The position numbers and the translations under genes were made by a program. DNA of 64,000 bases from Candidatus Aminicenantota bacterium (GTDB lineage Bacteria; Acidobacteriota; Aminicenantia; Aminicenantales; Saccharicenantaceae): the NCBI GenBank assembly GCA_017999365.1, contig JAGNLW010000001.1:1124239-1188238 (forward strand), written 5' to 3'. Below the pieces are notes generated by a model. The model was given only the letters and a program-made list of their open reading frames with translations, was not told where the DNA came from and ran no database searches. Positions 27,199 through 34,687 of the stretch are shown here, one piece after another. Numbering within the stretch: position 1 is the first letter of the stretch; each line of letters starts with the position of its first letter.

Positions 27199-27636
27199 CT
27201 AAAAGTAGATCTTGCCGACGGTCTTCCAACCGTCGGCGAACTTGTAGAGAGACAGGTAATCGGTATAGACGAGCTTGCCGGCGCGGTCCAGCTCGAGCCT
27301 GACGGCCGCGGCGGTCCCGGTGACGTCGATCGAGATCTTCCGGATGGTCGTGAGCGGGGGCTTCTGGCCCGCCGTCTTCTGTTTCTCGGCCGAAGCGATC
27401 CAATCGGCGATCGGGAACCGGGTCAGCTGTCCGTTGCGGAGGCCGAGCAGGACGAAATCGGGATGGAAGCCCGCCCGCGTCCTCTCGAGGTCCCCCAGAT
27501 TCAACAGGCCGTCCACATAAGCCTGTTGGACCTGTTGGGTGATGGCGGTTTCGTCGGAGGGCTCATCGGCGCGGGTGATCGGCGGCGCCGAGAGCAACAG
27601 GGCCACGGTCAGGAAAGCGGTCACCATCTTTATCAT
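27199..27636 (-). CDS. Secreted NTF2-like / putative lumazine-binding domain protein
   Basis: 145 residues; start ATG 27636 (AGGAG 5 nt upstream) rather than the adjacent GTG. A signal peptide (MIKMVTAFLTVALLLSAPPITRA) precedes a single NTF2-like domain of the lumazine-binding type-2 class (PF12893-like): AITQQVQQAYVDGLLNLGDLER, RAGFHPDFVLLG, KISIDVTGTAAAVRLELD, YTDYLSLYKFADGWKTVGKIY. Such small proteins are usually annotated as nuclear transport factor 2 family; their substrates are unknown. It sits alone between GH51 and the divergent exonuclease gene. Confidence 0.82.
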   Translation of the reverse strand: MIKMVTAFLTVALLLSAPPITRADEPSDETAITQQVQQAYVDGLLNLGDLERTRAGFHPDFVLLGLRNGQLTRFPIADWIASAEKQKTAGQKPPLTTIRKISIDVTGTAAAVRLELDRAGKLVYTDYLSLYKFADGWKTVGKIYF

Positions 27637-27730
27637 CACGGCTCCTTTAGGTAGGTTCGGAGGATCGTCCCATCATGATTACGCGGGGCGCGGTGACGGC
27701 GTTTATCCCCGGCGACCCTCCGCCCCGGCC

Positions 27731-27759
27731 TTGACACGGGTCCCAAGACCGGGTAACCC
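27731..27759 (+). promoter_or_regulatory. Promoter for the exonuclease gene
   Basis: TTGACA (27731-27736), 17-bp spacer, TAACCC (27754-27759). The predicted start (about 27766) lies after the ATG at 27761, which favours the next in-frame ATG at 27779 with GGGAG upstream. Confidence 0.45.
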
Positions 27760-27778
27760 TATGACCGGGAGTTTAGAC

Positions 27779-28378
27779 ATGCCGGCCTCGAAACTGCTCT
27801 TCTTCGACTGCGAAACGACGGGCCTGCCGGGCGTCCGCTTCTTCTCGCCCGAGGTCGTCGACCAGTGGCCGCGCCTGGTCCAGCTGGCCTGGGCCCGCTA
27901 CGACGACCAGGGGAACGCGATCGACCGCCGCAGTTTCCTCGTCAGGCCCGAGGGCTTCCACATCCCGGCCGACGCGACGCGCATCCACGGCATCTCGGAC
28001 GCCCGGGCCCGCCGCGAGGGCAGGGAACTGGCCGAGGTCCTCGACGAGTTCCTGGAGGCGGCCCTGGAGCCGGGGACGACGCTCGTGGCCCACAACCTCG
28101 ATTACGACCGCAACGTCATCGCCGGGGAGATCGTTCGGACGCGACGGCCTCAGGGGTTCTTCGAGCTCGCCGGGATATGCACCATGAAGTCGACGACCGG
28201 ATTGGTCCAGCTGCCGCGGCCGGGCGGCGGGTGCGGCTACAAGTGGCCGACCCTCGAGGAGCTCCACACCTGGGTCTTCGGGTTCTCCTACGAAGGGGCC
28301 CACGACGCGGCCAACGACATCGAGGCCTGCGCCCGGGCGTTCTTCAAGCTCCGCCAGACCGGGCACTTCGGCTCATAG
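27779..28378 (+). CDS. DnaQ-like 3'-5' exonuclease
   Basis: A 199-residue single-domain DEDDh exonuclease. ExoI motif is D10-x-E12 in FFDCETTG, ExoII is in HNLDYDRNV, ExoIII is in GAHDAANDIEAC. It hydrolyses single-stranded DNA or RNA 3' ends with two metal ions. There is no helicase or polymerase module, so it is a stand-alone proofreading/trimming nuclease of the epsilon type. A Cys-rich insertion (ICTMKS, GGGCGYKWPTLEEL) is typical of the 'DNA polymerase III epsilon-like' group. ATG 27779 was chosen over 27761 because it has GGGAG at 27767-27771 and agrees with the promoter. Confidence 0.9.
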   Translation: MPASKLLFFDCETTGLPGVRFFSPEVVDQWPRLVQLAWARYDDQGNAIDRRSFLVRPEGFHIPADATRIHGISDARARREGRELAEVLDEFLEAALEPGTTLVAHNLDYDRNVIAGEIVRTRRPQGFFELAGICTMKSTTGLVQLPRPGGGCGYKWPTLEELHTWVFGFSYEGAHDAANDIEACARAFFKLRQTGHFGS

Positions 28379-28436
28379 GTCCGTGAGACAGGGCTGACCG
28401 AAGGGATCGGATCGGTCTCGGAAAAGTATTGACCGG

Positions 28437-28730
28437 TCAGAGTCGTCCGGGCGGTATGGAGAGATCCGTGTTTGCCGTGCTTTCGCCCCCTATCTCCTCC
28501 CGGACGATCTTGCGCAAATAGGACTCGAAATCCTCGCCGCCGTGCTGGACATATAGCCGCAACACGTTGTTGATCATTGTTTGATAACTGCCCCCGCCGC
28601 GGGCTTCGACCTTATCGCGGAACCAGTCGATGATCTCGTTGTCGAGTCGTATCGTGATCCGGGTTTTCCCCGGGGGGAGAGGAACGACCGCCCCTCGTTT
28701 TCCCTTGCTGAAATCGTAGGATTTCTTCAT
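28437..28730 (-). CDS. brnA: BrnA-type antitoxin
   Basis: A 97-residue antitoxin with a ribbon-helix-helix-type DNA-binding core: the TRITIRLDNEIIDWFRDKVE strand-helix block and GGGSYQTMINNVLRLYV are the signature of the BrnA family (PF14384-like). It neutralises BrnT and represses the shared promoter. Its start overlaps the brnT stop by four bases, the canonical toxin-first brnTA order. The C-terminal tail (STANTDLSIPPGRL) is variable. Confidence 0.9.
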   Translation of the reverse strand: MKKSYDFSKGKRGAVVPLPPGKTRITIRLDNEIIDWFRDKVEARGGGSYQTMINNVLRLYVQHGGEDFESYLRKIVREEIGGESTANTDLSIPPGRL

Positions 28731-28996
28731 TCTCCCCTCCCATATCGCCGACGCTCGTCAGGGCTCGCTTTCCGGGCAGAGATGATCCTGATCTCGTCTC
28801 TTCTCCAGGTATAAATAACGACAAGCACGCGGCCGAAATGATCTCGGCCCAATGTCAGCCACCGTCTTTCGTCCGCGTTAAGGTCTTCCATTGTCAGAGC
28901 CAAGTCATCTTCAAGAACCGTAAGGGCATCAGAAAAGAAGATTCCGTGCTTACGGACGTTCGCGCCTGCCTTATCCCGGTCCCATTCATAGGTCAT
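28727..28996 (-). CDS. brnT: BrnT-type ribonuclease toxin
   Basis: 89-residue BrnT toxin (RelE-like RNase fold, PF04365). The N-terminus MTYEWDRDKAGANVRKHGIFF carries the EWD and N-x-x-KHG signature; later LGRDHFGRVLVVIYT and RIISARKAS are conserved, including the catalytic R/E region. ATG 28996 matches family N-termini; extending upstream would add only promoter sequence. It cleaves RNA and inhibits translation until bound by BrnA. The ATG is 1 nt from a perfect -10 box and lacks a ribosome site; see the findings. Confidence 0.9.
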   Translation of the reverse strand: MTYEWDRDKAGANVRKHGIFFSDALTVLEDDLALTMEDLNADERRWLTLGRDHFGRVLVVIYTWRRDEIRIISARKASPDERRRYGRGE

Positions 28997-28997
28997 G

Positions 28998-29026
28998 ATT
29001 ATATGTACATTTGTACATCTTGTCAA
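28998..29026 (-). promoter_or_regulatory. brnTA promoter with operator palindrome in the spacer
   Basis: Minus strand TTGACA (29026-29021), 17 bp, TATAAT (29003-28998): both hexamers are consensus. The spacer contains the inverted repeat ATGTACA-N2-TGTACAT (29003-29018), a good BrnA operator candidate since BrnA is known to autorepress. The -10 box abuts the brnT ATG with a single base between. Confidence 0.75.
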
Positions 29027-29171
29027 GAGGCTGTATTCATCGGCCTGCCGGACCGGGGCTCTGAATCCTCGGGCCCCGCGCTCAGAGCTACGGGCCTATC
29101 TGAAGAGACGCTCAGAGGAGACAGGGATTCTCCCCTATTCTGAAGCGGGCTTAGATTTTTGGGGAAAAGGG

Positions 29172-31619
29172 CTATTTGACCGCCCACTCGTGGACGCCGG
29201 CGGCCCAGTCCTTCTGTAGATCGATCTCGAGCCGCAGGGCCGTCGTGCGCACGGGCGCGAAACGGACGGCGTTCCAGGCGTCCTTGGCCGTGGCGTAGGC
29301 GCCCGAGGCCTTGACCGGGACCCAGCTCTCCCCCGCTTTGTAGAGGACGCGCCAGGCGGCCGGGACGCGGCACCCGCCGCCGGTGTCGTCGAACCAGTAG
29401 ACGGAGGCCTCGGAGACGCGGACGGGGGCGTCGAAGGCGTACTCGATCCACTCGGTCGTGCCCTTCTTCGGCCACCAGTGCATGTAGCCGGCGGCGTCGT
29501 CCGAAGCTTCGGGCTCGAATTGGTCGTTGGCCTTTTGAGGATTGACCGCTCCCTCCGATGCCGTGACCTTGGCCTTGGCGGCCAGGCCCGGCTCGCGGGC
29601 AACGCGGGCCTTGGAGGCGTCCCGGGCCAGCCAGACGGCCATCTCGCCCTTGCCGCGGTTGGCCCAGGCGTAGTACGGGATGAGGGTCAGCGGCGTCTTC
29701 TCGGAGACGATCCGGCCGCCCTTCTCGACGGCGGCCTCGGCTTCGCCCTTGATGACCACGACCCCGTTGAGGAGATCGGGCCGCGATTCGGCCGTGAGGG
29801 AGGCAGCGTCGGGCAGGACGAGATTGGCCACCCGGCCGCCGTTGTCGGTCCATTCGGCGCAGTAGACGAGCGGGCCGCGCTCGACGGCGACGCGCCCGCG
29901 GTCGGCCTCGACGGCGTCGTGGGCGAAGACGCGGCGGACGGCCATGGGCAGCGACAGCTCGACGACGTCGCCGGACTTCCAGGTCCGGGTGACGAGGGCA
30001 TAGCCCTTGTCGAGCGCGCCGAGGTCGACGGCCTCGCCGTTGACCTTGAGCGTGGCCAGGCCCGCGGCGGGCTCGGGATAGGCGTAGAGATCGGTCGGCA
30101 CGGGCCTGTTCTGGGCCCAGCCGGGGATGCGGACGGCCAGGGTGAAAGCGGCCTCGCGGGCCGGCTTGACCTCGATCCTGACGTCGCCCTGCCAGGGATA
30201 CTCGGTCGTCTGGACGAGCTCGAGGTCCGTGCCGGCGACCTTCATCTTGCCCGTCCCCTGGGCATAGAGATTGACGTAGACCTCGTCCTTCGACGCGGCG
30301 TAGAAATACCCGGGCACCGAGGTCAGGATGCGGGCCACGTTGGGCGGGCAGCAGGCGCAGCTGAACCAGGGCACGCGCTCGTGCTGGCCGAACGAGGCCA
30401 GGGGATTGGGATAGAAGAAGCGGTCGCCCGAGAGGGAGATGCCGGACAGGACGCCGTTGTAGAGGATGCGCTCCATGACGTCGGCGTACTTGGCGTCGAG
30501 GGCCAGGCGCTGCATGCGGGAGTTCCACAGGAACGTGGCGATATTGGCGCAGGTCTCGGCGTAGGCGCTGAGGTTCGGCAGGCGGTAGGGCGGGCCGTAG
30601 CCCTCCCAGCCGCCGGCGGCGCCGATGCCGCCGGTGATGTAGAGCTTGGTCGCGGCCATGTCGAGCCAGATCTTCTCCAGGGCGGCGATGTAGGCGGCGT
30701 CGCCGGTCAGGGCCGCGACGTCGGCGGCGCCGGCGTAGAGATAGCCGGCCCGGACGGCGTGGCCGACGGCCTCGGTCTGCTCGACGAAGGGCTTGTGGTC
30801 CTGGGCGTATTCGCCGTAGAGGAGCTGCTCCTTCCCCTCCCGCGGGTCCTCGACGAACGGGACGCGGCCTTCGGTCCTGCCGCGGGCGTCGATGAAGAAC
30901 TTGGCCAGGTCGAGGTACTTGCGCGTCCCGGTGACGCGGTAGAGCTTGACCAGGCCGATCTCGATCTCCTCGTGGCCGGGGGGATTGGTGCGCTTGCCCG
31001 GGCCGAACTCGCGGGCCACGAGGTCGGCGCTCTTGACGGCGATATCGAGGAGGTTCTTCTTTTTCGTCGCCTGGTAGTGGGCGGCGGCGGCCTCGTAGAG
31101 ATGCCCGAGGTTATAGAGCTCGTGGCTCATGTAGAGGTGCGACCAGCGCTCCTTCCCAAGCCAGGGCTGGGGCGGCGGCCCGCCGACGGTGCGGGCGGCG
31201 TAGAGGTAGCCGTCCGGCTCCTGGGCCGCGGCGATCTTGGCCACCAGCCCGTCGACGTAGGAGGCGAGTTCGGGATCGGCGTGCGTGGCCAAAGCGTAGG
31301 AGGCCGCTTCGATGATCTTGTAGACGTCGGAGTCGTCGAACGGGAAACGGCTGCAGTACTTGCCGTCCGTGGCCCCGCCGAGGGCGGCCGCGGCCACGTC
31401 GAAGTTCTTGACCCGGCCCGTATCCTCGCTCTCCTTGAAGATATGCGGGATGGTCACGGTGCGGTTCGTCTCCAGGCGCGGGGCCCAGAAGGCGTCCGTC
31501 AGGTGGACGTCGGTGAAGGGCACGGGCGCGGCCGGGTAATCGGCCTTGGGCCCCCGGGCGCAGGTCATGATAGCGAAAGTCAGTGCCGCCAGGGCGGCGC
31601 AGCGCGCGACAGCTCTCAT
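29172..31619 (-). CDS. Secreted beta-L-arabinofuranosidase, GH127 (DUF1680)
   Basis: ATG 31619 (AGGAGG upstream) begins a lipoprotein-like signal (FAIMTCARG). The GH127 (DUF1680) alpha/alpha-barrel is evident: AAQEPDGYLYAA, YITGGIGA and the cysteine cluster. Putative zinc/nucleophile residues are E355 and C357 (ETCANI) and C421, C423, C424 (CACCPPN), matching the E/C and CxCC pattern of HypBA1, where one Cys is the nucleophile. The C-terminal about 200 residues include a beta-sandwich of F5/8-type (WVPVKASGAYATAKDAWNAVRF). It releases beta-L-arabinofuranose from extensin/arabinan-type oligosaccharides. Fits with GH51 and the arabinose operon in this window. Confidence 0.9.
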   Translation of the reverse strand: MRAVARCAALAALTFAIMTCARGPKADYPAAPVPFTDVHLTDAFWAPRLETNRTVTIPHIFKESEDTGRVKNFDVAAAALGGATDGKYCSRFPFDDSDVYKIIEAASYALATHADPELASYVDGLVAKIAAAQEPDGYLYAARTVGGPPPQPWLGKERWSHLYMSHELYNLGHLYEAAAAHYQATKKKNLLDIAVKSADLVAREFGPGKRTNPPGHEEIEIGLVKLYRVTGTRKYLDLAKFFIDARGRTEGRVPFVEDPREGKEQLLYGEYAQDHKPFVEQTEAVGHAVRAGYLYAGAADVAALTGDAAYIAALEKIWLDMAATKLYITGGIGAAGGWEGYGPPYRLPNLSAYAETCANIATFLWNSRMQRLALDAKYADVMERILYNGVLSGISLSGDRFFYPNPLASFGQHERVPWFSCACCPPNVARILTSVPGYFYAASKDEVYVNLYAQGTGKMKVAGTDLELVQTTEYPWQGDVRIEVKPAREAAFTLAVRIPGWAQNRPVPTDLYAYPEPAAGLATLKVNGEAVDLGALDKGYALVTRTWKSGDVVELSLPMAVRRVFAHDAVEADRGRVAVERGPLVYCAEWTDNGGRVANLVLPDAASLTAESRPDLLNGVVVIKGEAEAAVEKGGRIVSEKTPLTLIPYYAWANRGKGEMAVWLARDASKARVAREPGLAAKAKVTASEGAVNPQKANDQFEPEASDDAAGYMHWWPKKGTTEWIEYAFDAPVRVSEASVYWFDDTGGGCRVPAAWRVLYKAGESWVPVKASGAYATAKDAWNAVRFAPVRTTALRLEIDLQKDWAAGVHEWAVK

Positions 31620-31630
31620 CTTCGACCTCC

Positions 31631-31766
31631 TAAAATGGGGGACATGATACCTATTTCCTATTTTTTTGAAGCTCCGAACGGCCATCTATTCATGATCTCG
31701 TCTTTAAACGAAGCAAGTCTCCCGACTATCGATAAATAGGAAATAGGTATCATGTCCCCCATTTTA
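31631..31766. repeat. MITE/REP-like element with 33-bp perfect terminal inverted repeats
   Basis: Arms at 31631-31663 and 31734-31766 are perfect inverted copies of 33 bp (each containing GGGGGACATGATACC and a TATTTCCTATTT stretch), flanking 70 bp (31664-31733) without an ORF. The right arm provides the TAA stop of the sortilin-like gene. A relative with the same arm sequence lies at 38565-38645. Composition is AT-rich compared with its surroundings. No transposase here; mobilisation in trans by a REP-type transposase is inferred. Confidence 0.85.
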
Positions 31767-34541
31767 ATGGATGACGACGGGCGTGGGACCGACGGTCCAG
31801 CCCTGGCGATAGCGGATGACGGCCGGCTTGGCGATCTTCTTGCCCGCCGCCTCTAAGGTCACCGTGTACGTGCCGGGCTCGACCAGGCGGCCGCCGCCCC
31901 AGCCCTCGGGCCTCTGCCCGCCGGCGGCCGGCCGCTGGGGCCGCATGCCCCACGTGACCGTGTTGAGCCCGAGCTCGTTCTTGCCCGTGAGCTCGGCCAG
32001 CACGGCGCCCGAGGAGTCGGCCACGGTGACCTTGACCGTCCCGGCCACCTTGGCCTTCAGCCAATAGTGGACGACGACGGCATTGGGCTCGTTCGGCGTG
32101 AACAGGTGGCTGTCGCCGAGGAGCTGGTAATTGCCGAGGGCGCCCGTGACCCGCTGCGTCTCCGGCTCGATGTCGAAGAGATGGACGTCGTCGGCCAGGG
32201 CCGCCGCCGTCATCCCCTGGAGCGCCGCGATGTCGACGACATAGGCGCCCCGGCCGTAGGTCGCCACCACTAGGTCGTTCTCGCGTGGGTGGATGACCAG
32301 GTCCGTGACCTTGACCGAGGGCATGCCGGCCCGGAACGGCAGCCAACGCTTTCCGCCGTCGAGCGTGACGTAGACGCCCCACTCCGTCCCGGCGAAAAGC
32401 AGGTCCGGGTTCTTGCGGTCCTGGACGACGACGTTGATCGGCCGGCCCGCCGGCATGTCGCCCGAGATCGAGGTCCAGGTCTCGCCGAAATCGTCCGTCC
32501 GGTGCAGGGACGGCCGGTAGTCGTCCAGGCGCCAGCCGGTCTTGGCCACGAAGGCCGTCCCGGCCGCGTGGGGCGAGGGGAAGACGCGGCTCGTCCAGAA
32601 CCCGGCCGGCCCGCCGGCCGCGGCCAGCTTAGCCGTCCGGTCGAGCCAGGTCGCCCCGCCGTCCCTGGTCACCTGGACCTTGCCGTCGTCGGACCCGGCC
32701 CAGATGACGCCCGGCTCGACGGGCGACTCGGCGATCGTCGTCAGCGTGCAGTAGGAGATGTAGCTCTCGCCGTGCTGCTTGGCCTCCTCGTCGGTCGTCA
32801 GGTCGGGCGAGATCTCCCGCCAGCGGGCACCGCGGTCTATGGACCGGAAGACGACCTGGGCCCCCGTGTAGATGATGGCCGGGTTGTGAGGCGACACGGC
32901 GATCGGCGGCGTCCAATTGAAGCGCAGGGGATCCTGGCCCTTCTCGCGGCGCGGGGTGATCTGTGTCTGGACCCCGGTCTTCTGGTCGAAGCGCCACATG
33001 GCGCCCATCTCGCGGTTGTTGTAGAGGTAGCGCGAGTCGGTCGGGTCGACGCAGTTGTACATGCCGTCGCCCTCCCCGACCGTCACCCAGTCGGCCAGCG
33101 TGATCTCGCCGGCCCAGCCGTTCGACGGCCCCTTCCACGAGTCGTGGTCCTGCAGGCCGCCGTAGATGTTGTACGGGTCCTCCATGTCGACGCCGACGGC
33201 GTACCACTCGGTCAGCGGCAGGTTGTAGGCGTGGTGGCTGGTCTTGCCCCGGTCGTAGGAGATGTTGACCCCGCCGTCCGAGCCGAAGATGAGCCGGGCC
33301 GGGTCGAGCGGGTCGATCCACATGCACCGCCAATCGCCGAAGGCCCGGGGCATGACCCCGTCGGAGGGCCAGCCGAGGCCCTTCCAGGTCTTGCCGCCGT
33401 CGTTGGTCGAGGCCAGGGACTGGCCGGTGATGTAGACGGTCTGGGGGTCGGCCGGGTCGATGCGCAGCTGGTTGAACGAGTAGGGCGCCTTGTCGAGGGC
33501 CGCCTCGTAGCCGGCGTTGACCTTGCGCCAGGTCTTGCCGGCGTCGTCGGTGCGGTAGACCTCGTTGCCGACCGTGCGGGGCGCCGGCTCGACGCCGCGC
33601 CGCTTGTCCTGCTCGATCTCCTGGGGCGTCGCCGGCCGCGGGTTGACGTTCTCGACGACCGCGTAGAGCGTCGCCGGGTCCTTCTGGAAGACGTCGAGAC
33701 CGATGCGGCCGATGCGGCCCGTCGGCAGCCCGCCCGTGAGGCGCGTCCAGGTCCGGCCGCCGTCGGTCGTTTTGTGGATGGCGCTCCCGGGACCGCCCAG
33801 GCTGTAGGTCCACGGCCGCCGCTCTTTCTCGTACAGGGCCGCGTAGAGCGTGTCCGGGGCCGACTTGACCAGCGTCAGGTCGACGGCCCCGATGCGGTCG
33901 TCGACGTAGAGGACCTTGGTCCAGGTCTTGCCGCCGTCCGTCGTCTTGAAGACGCCGCGCTCGGCGTTCTCGGAGAAGAGGTGCCCCATCGAGGCCACGT
34001 AGACGATGTCCGGGTCGGCCGGATGGATGACGACCCGGGCGATGTGGTGCGAGTCCCCGAGGCCCATGTTCGTCCAGGTCTTGCCGGCGTCGGTCGACTT
34101 CCAGACGCCGTCGCCCGAGTTGGACGAGCGGGCGCAGTAGGGCTCGCCCGTGCCGGCCCAGACGATGTTCGGGTCCGAGGGGGCCACGGCCACGTCGCCG
34201 ATCGAGAGCTTGGGCTGGGCGTCGAAGATGGGCTCGAACGTCGTGCCCGCGTTAACCGTTTTCCAGACCCCGCCGTTGCGGGTCCCGACATAGAGCGTGT
34301 AGAGATGCTCCCGGGCCGGCGCGTCCGGCACGGCGAACGACGTCACCCACGACCCGGCCCGATAGGGGCCCAGGGCCCGGGCTTCGAAACCCTTGAGCAG
34401 GTCCGCCGTGAACGGGGCCGGGCCCGCCGGTGCGGCCTGAACGGGTTTGGCCGATCTGGCCGGCTGGGCCGGCGCTGTCAGGGCCAGGGCGATCAGGACC
34501 AGGGCGGCCGATGCGATCGAGCGGGCGGTCAAGCGGTTCAT
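31764..34541 (-). CDS. Secreted sortilin/VPS10-like BNR-repeat protein
   Basis: ATG 34541 (GGAAAG upstream) precedes a signal peptide (MNRLTARSIASAALVLIALALTAPA, in two halves). The 925-residue protein is built from repeated BNR/Asp-box blades (GVWKSTDAGKTWTNMGLG, KTTDGGKTWTKVLY, YRTDDAGKTWRKV), diagnostic of the sortilin/VPS10 propeller fold; bacterial members are often labelled glycosyl hydrolases but lack a demonstrated activity. The C-terminal part has a beta-sandwich (VTWGMRPQRP...). Likely an extracellular binding or scaffold protein. Its stop codon is inside the palindromic element at 31631-31766. Confidence 0.88.
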   Translation of the reverse strand: MNRLTARSIASAALVLIALALTAPAQPARSAKPVQAAPAGPAPFTADLLKGFEARALGPYRAGSWVTSFAVPDAPAREHLYTLYVGTRNGGVWKTVNAGTTFEPIFDAQPKLSIGDVAVAPSDPNIVWAGTGEPYCARSSNSGDGVWKSTDAGKTWTNMGLGDSHHIARVVIHPADPDIVYVASMGHLFSENAERGVFKTTDGGKTWTKVLYVDDRIGAVDLTLVKSAPDTLYAALYEKERRPWTYSLGGPGSAIHKTTDGGRTWTRLTGGLPTGRIGRIGLDVFQKDPATLYAVVENVNPRPATPQEIEQDKRRGVEPAPRTVGNEVYRTDDAGKTWRKVNAGYEAALDKAPYSFNQLRIDPADPQTVYITGQSLASTNDGGKTWKGLGWPSDGVMPRAFGDWRCMWIDPLDPARLIFGSDGGVNISYDRGKTSHHAYNLPLTEWYAVGVDMEDPYNIYGGLQDHDSWKGPSNGWAGEITLADWVTVGEGDGMYNCVDPTDSRYLYNNREMGAMWRFDQKTGVQTQITPRREKGQDPLRFNWTPPIAVSPHNPAIIYTGAQVVFRSIDRGARWREISPDLTTDEEAKQHGESYISYCTLTTIAESPVEPGVIWAGSDDGKVQVTRDGGATWLDRTAKLAAAGGPAGFWTSRVFPSPHAAGTAFVAKTGWRLDDYRPSLHRTDDFGETWTSISGDMPAGRPINVVVQDRKNPDLLFAGTEWGVYVTLDGGKRWLPFRAGMPSVKVTDLVIHPRENDLVVATYGRGAYVVDIAALQGMTAAALADDVHLFDIEPETQRVTGALGNYQLLGDSHLFTPNEPNAVVVHYWLKAKVAGTVKVTVADSSGAVLAELTGKNELGLNTVTWGMRPQRPAAGGQRPEGWGGGRLVEPGTYTVTLEAAGKKIAKPAVIRYRQGWTVGPTPVVIH

Positions 34542-34578
34542 CGTCTTTCCTCCCGGACGCGGATTGAACGGCCGATAC

Positions 34579-34607
34579 ATTATATTTCAGGAATCCTTAT
34601 CAAGGAA
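34579..34607 (-). promoter_or_regulatory. Promoter of the sortilin-like gene
   Basis: Minus strand TTCCTT (34607-34602), 17 bp, TATAAT (34584-34579), 38 bp upstream of the ATG at 34541. The -10 is consensus, the -35 weak. Confidence 0.5.
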
Positions 34608-34636
34608 GGGGACACGTACCGCCGGTACATGTCCCC
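34608..34636. repeat. REP-like palindrome (GGGGACA family)
   Basis: A 29-nt palindrome, GGGGACACGTACCG paired with CCGGTACATGTCCCC, 13 of 15 arm positions matching, in the 146-bp divergent region between the sortilin-like gene and araB. Sequence family differs from the other elements in the window. Confidence 0.6.
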
Positions 34637-34653
34637 AAGTCCGCAAGTCCGGT

Positions 34654-34681
34654 TTGCCCCCAGCCTGCCCCTGAGTATAAT
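34654..34681 (+). promoter_or_regulatory. Promoter of the arabinose operon (araB)
   Basis: TTGCCC (34654-34659), 16 bp, TATAAT (34676-34681). The predicted start (34688) coincides with the A of the araB ATG and there is no Shine-Dalgarno sequence, so araB mRNA may be leaderless. No obvious AraC/AraR operator is visible; the palindrome at 34608-34636 lies just upstream. Confidence 0.6.
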
Positions 34682-34687
34682 GAGCTC

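Noticed and set aside
29079-29145. Direct repeat CGCTCAGAG (29079-29087, 29109-29117) and CTAT(T)CTGAAG repeats with a small GGGATTCTCCCC inverted repeat.
   Set aside because: Short and degenerate; could be an old REP remnant or a weak terminator of GH127, but not separable from chance.
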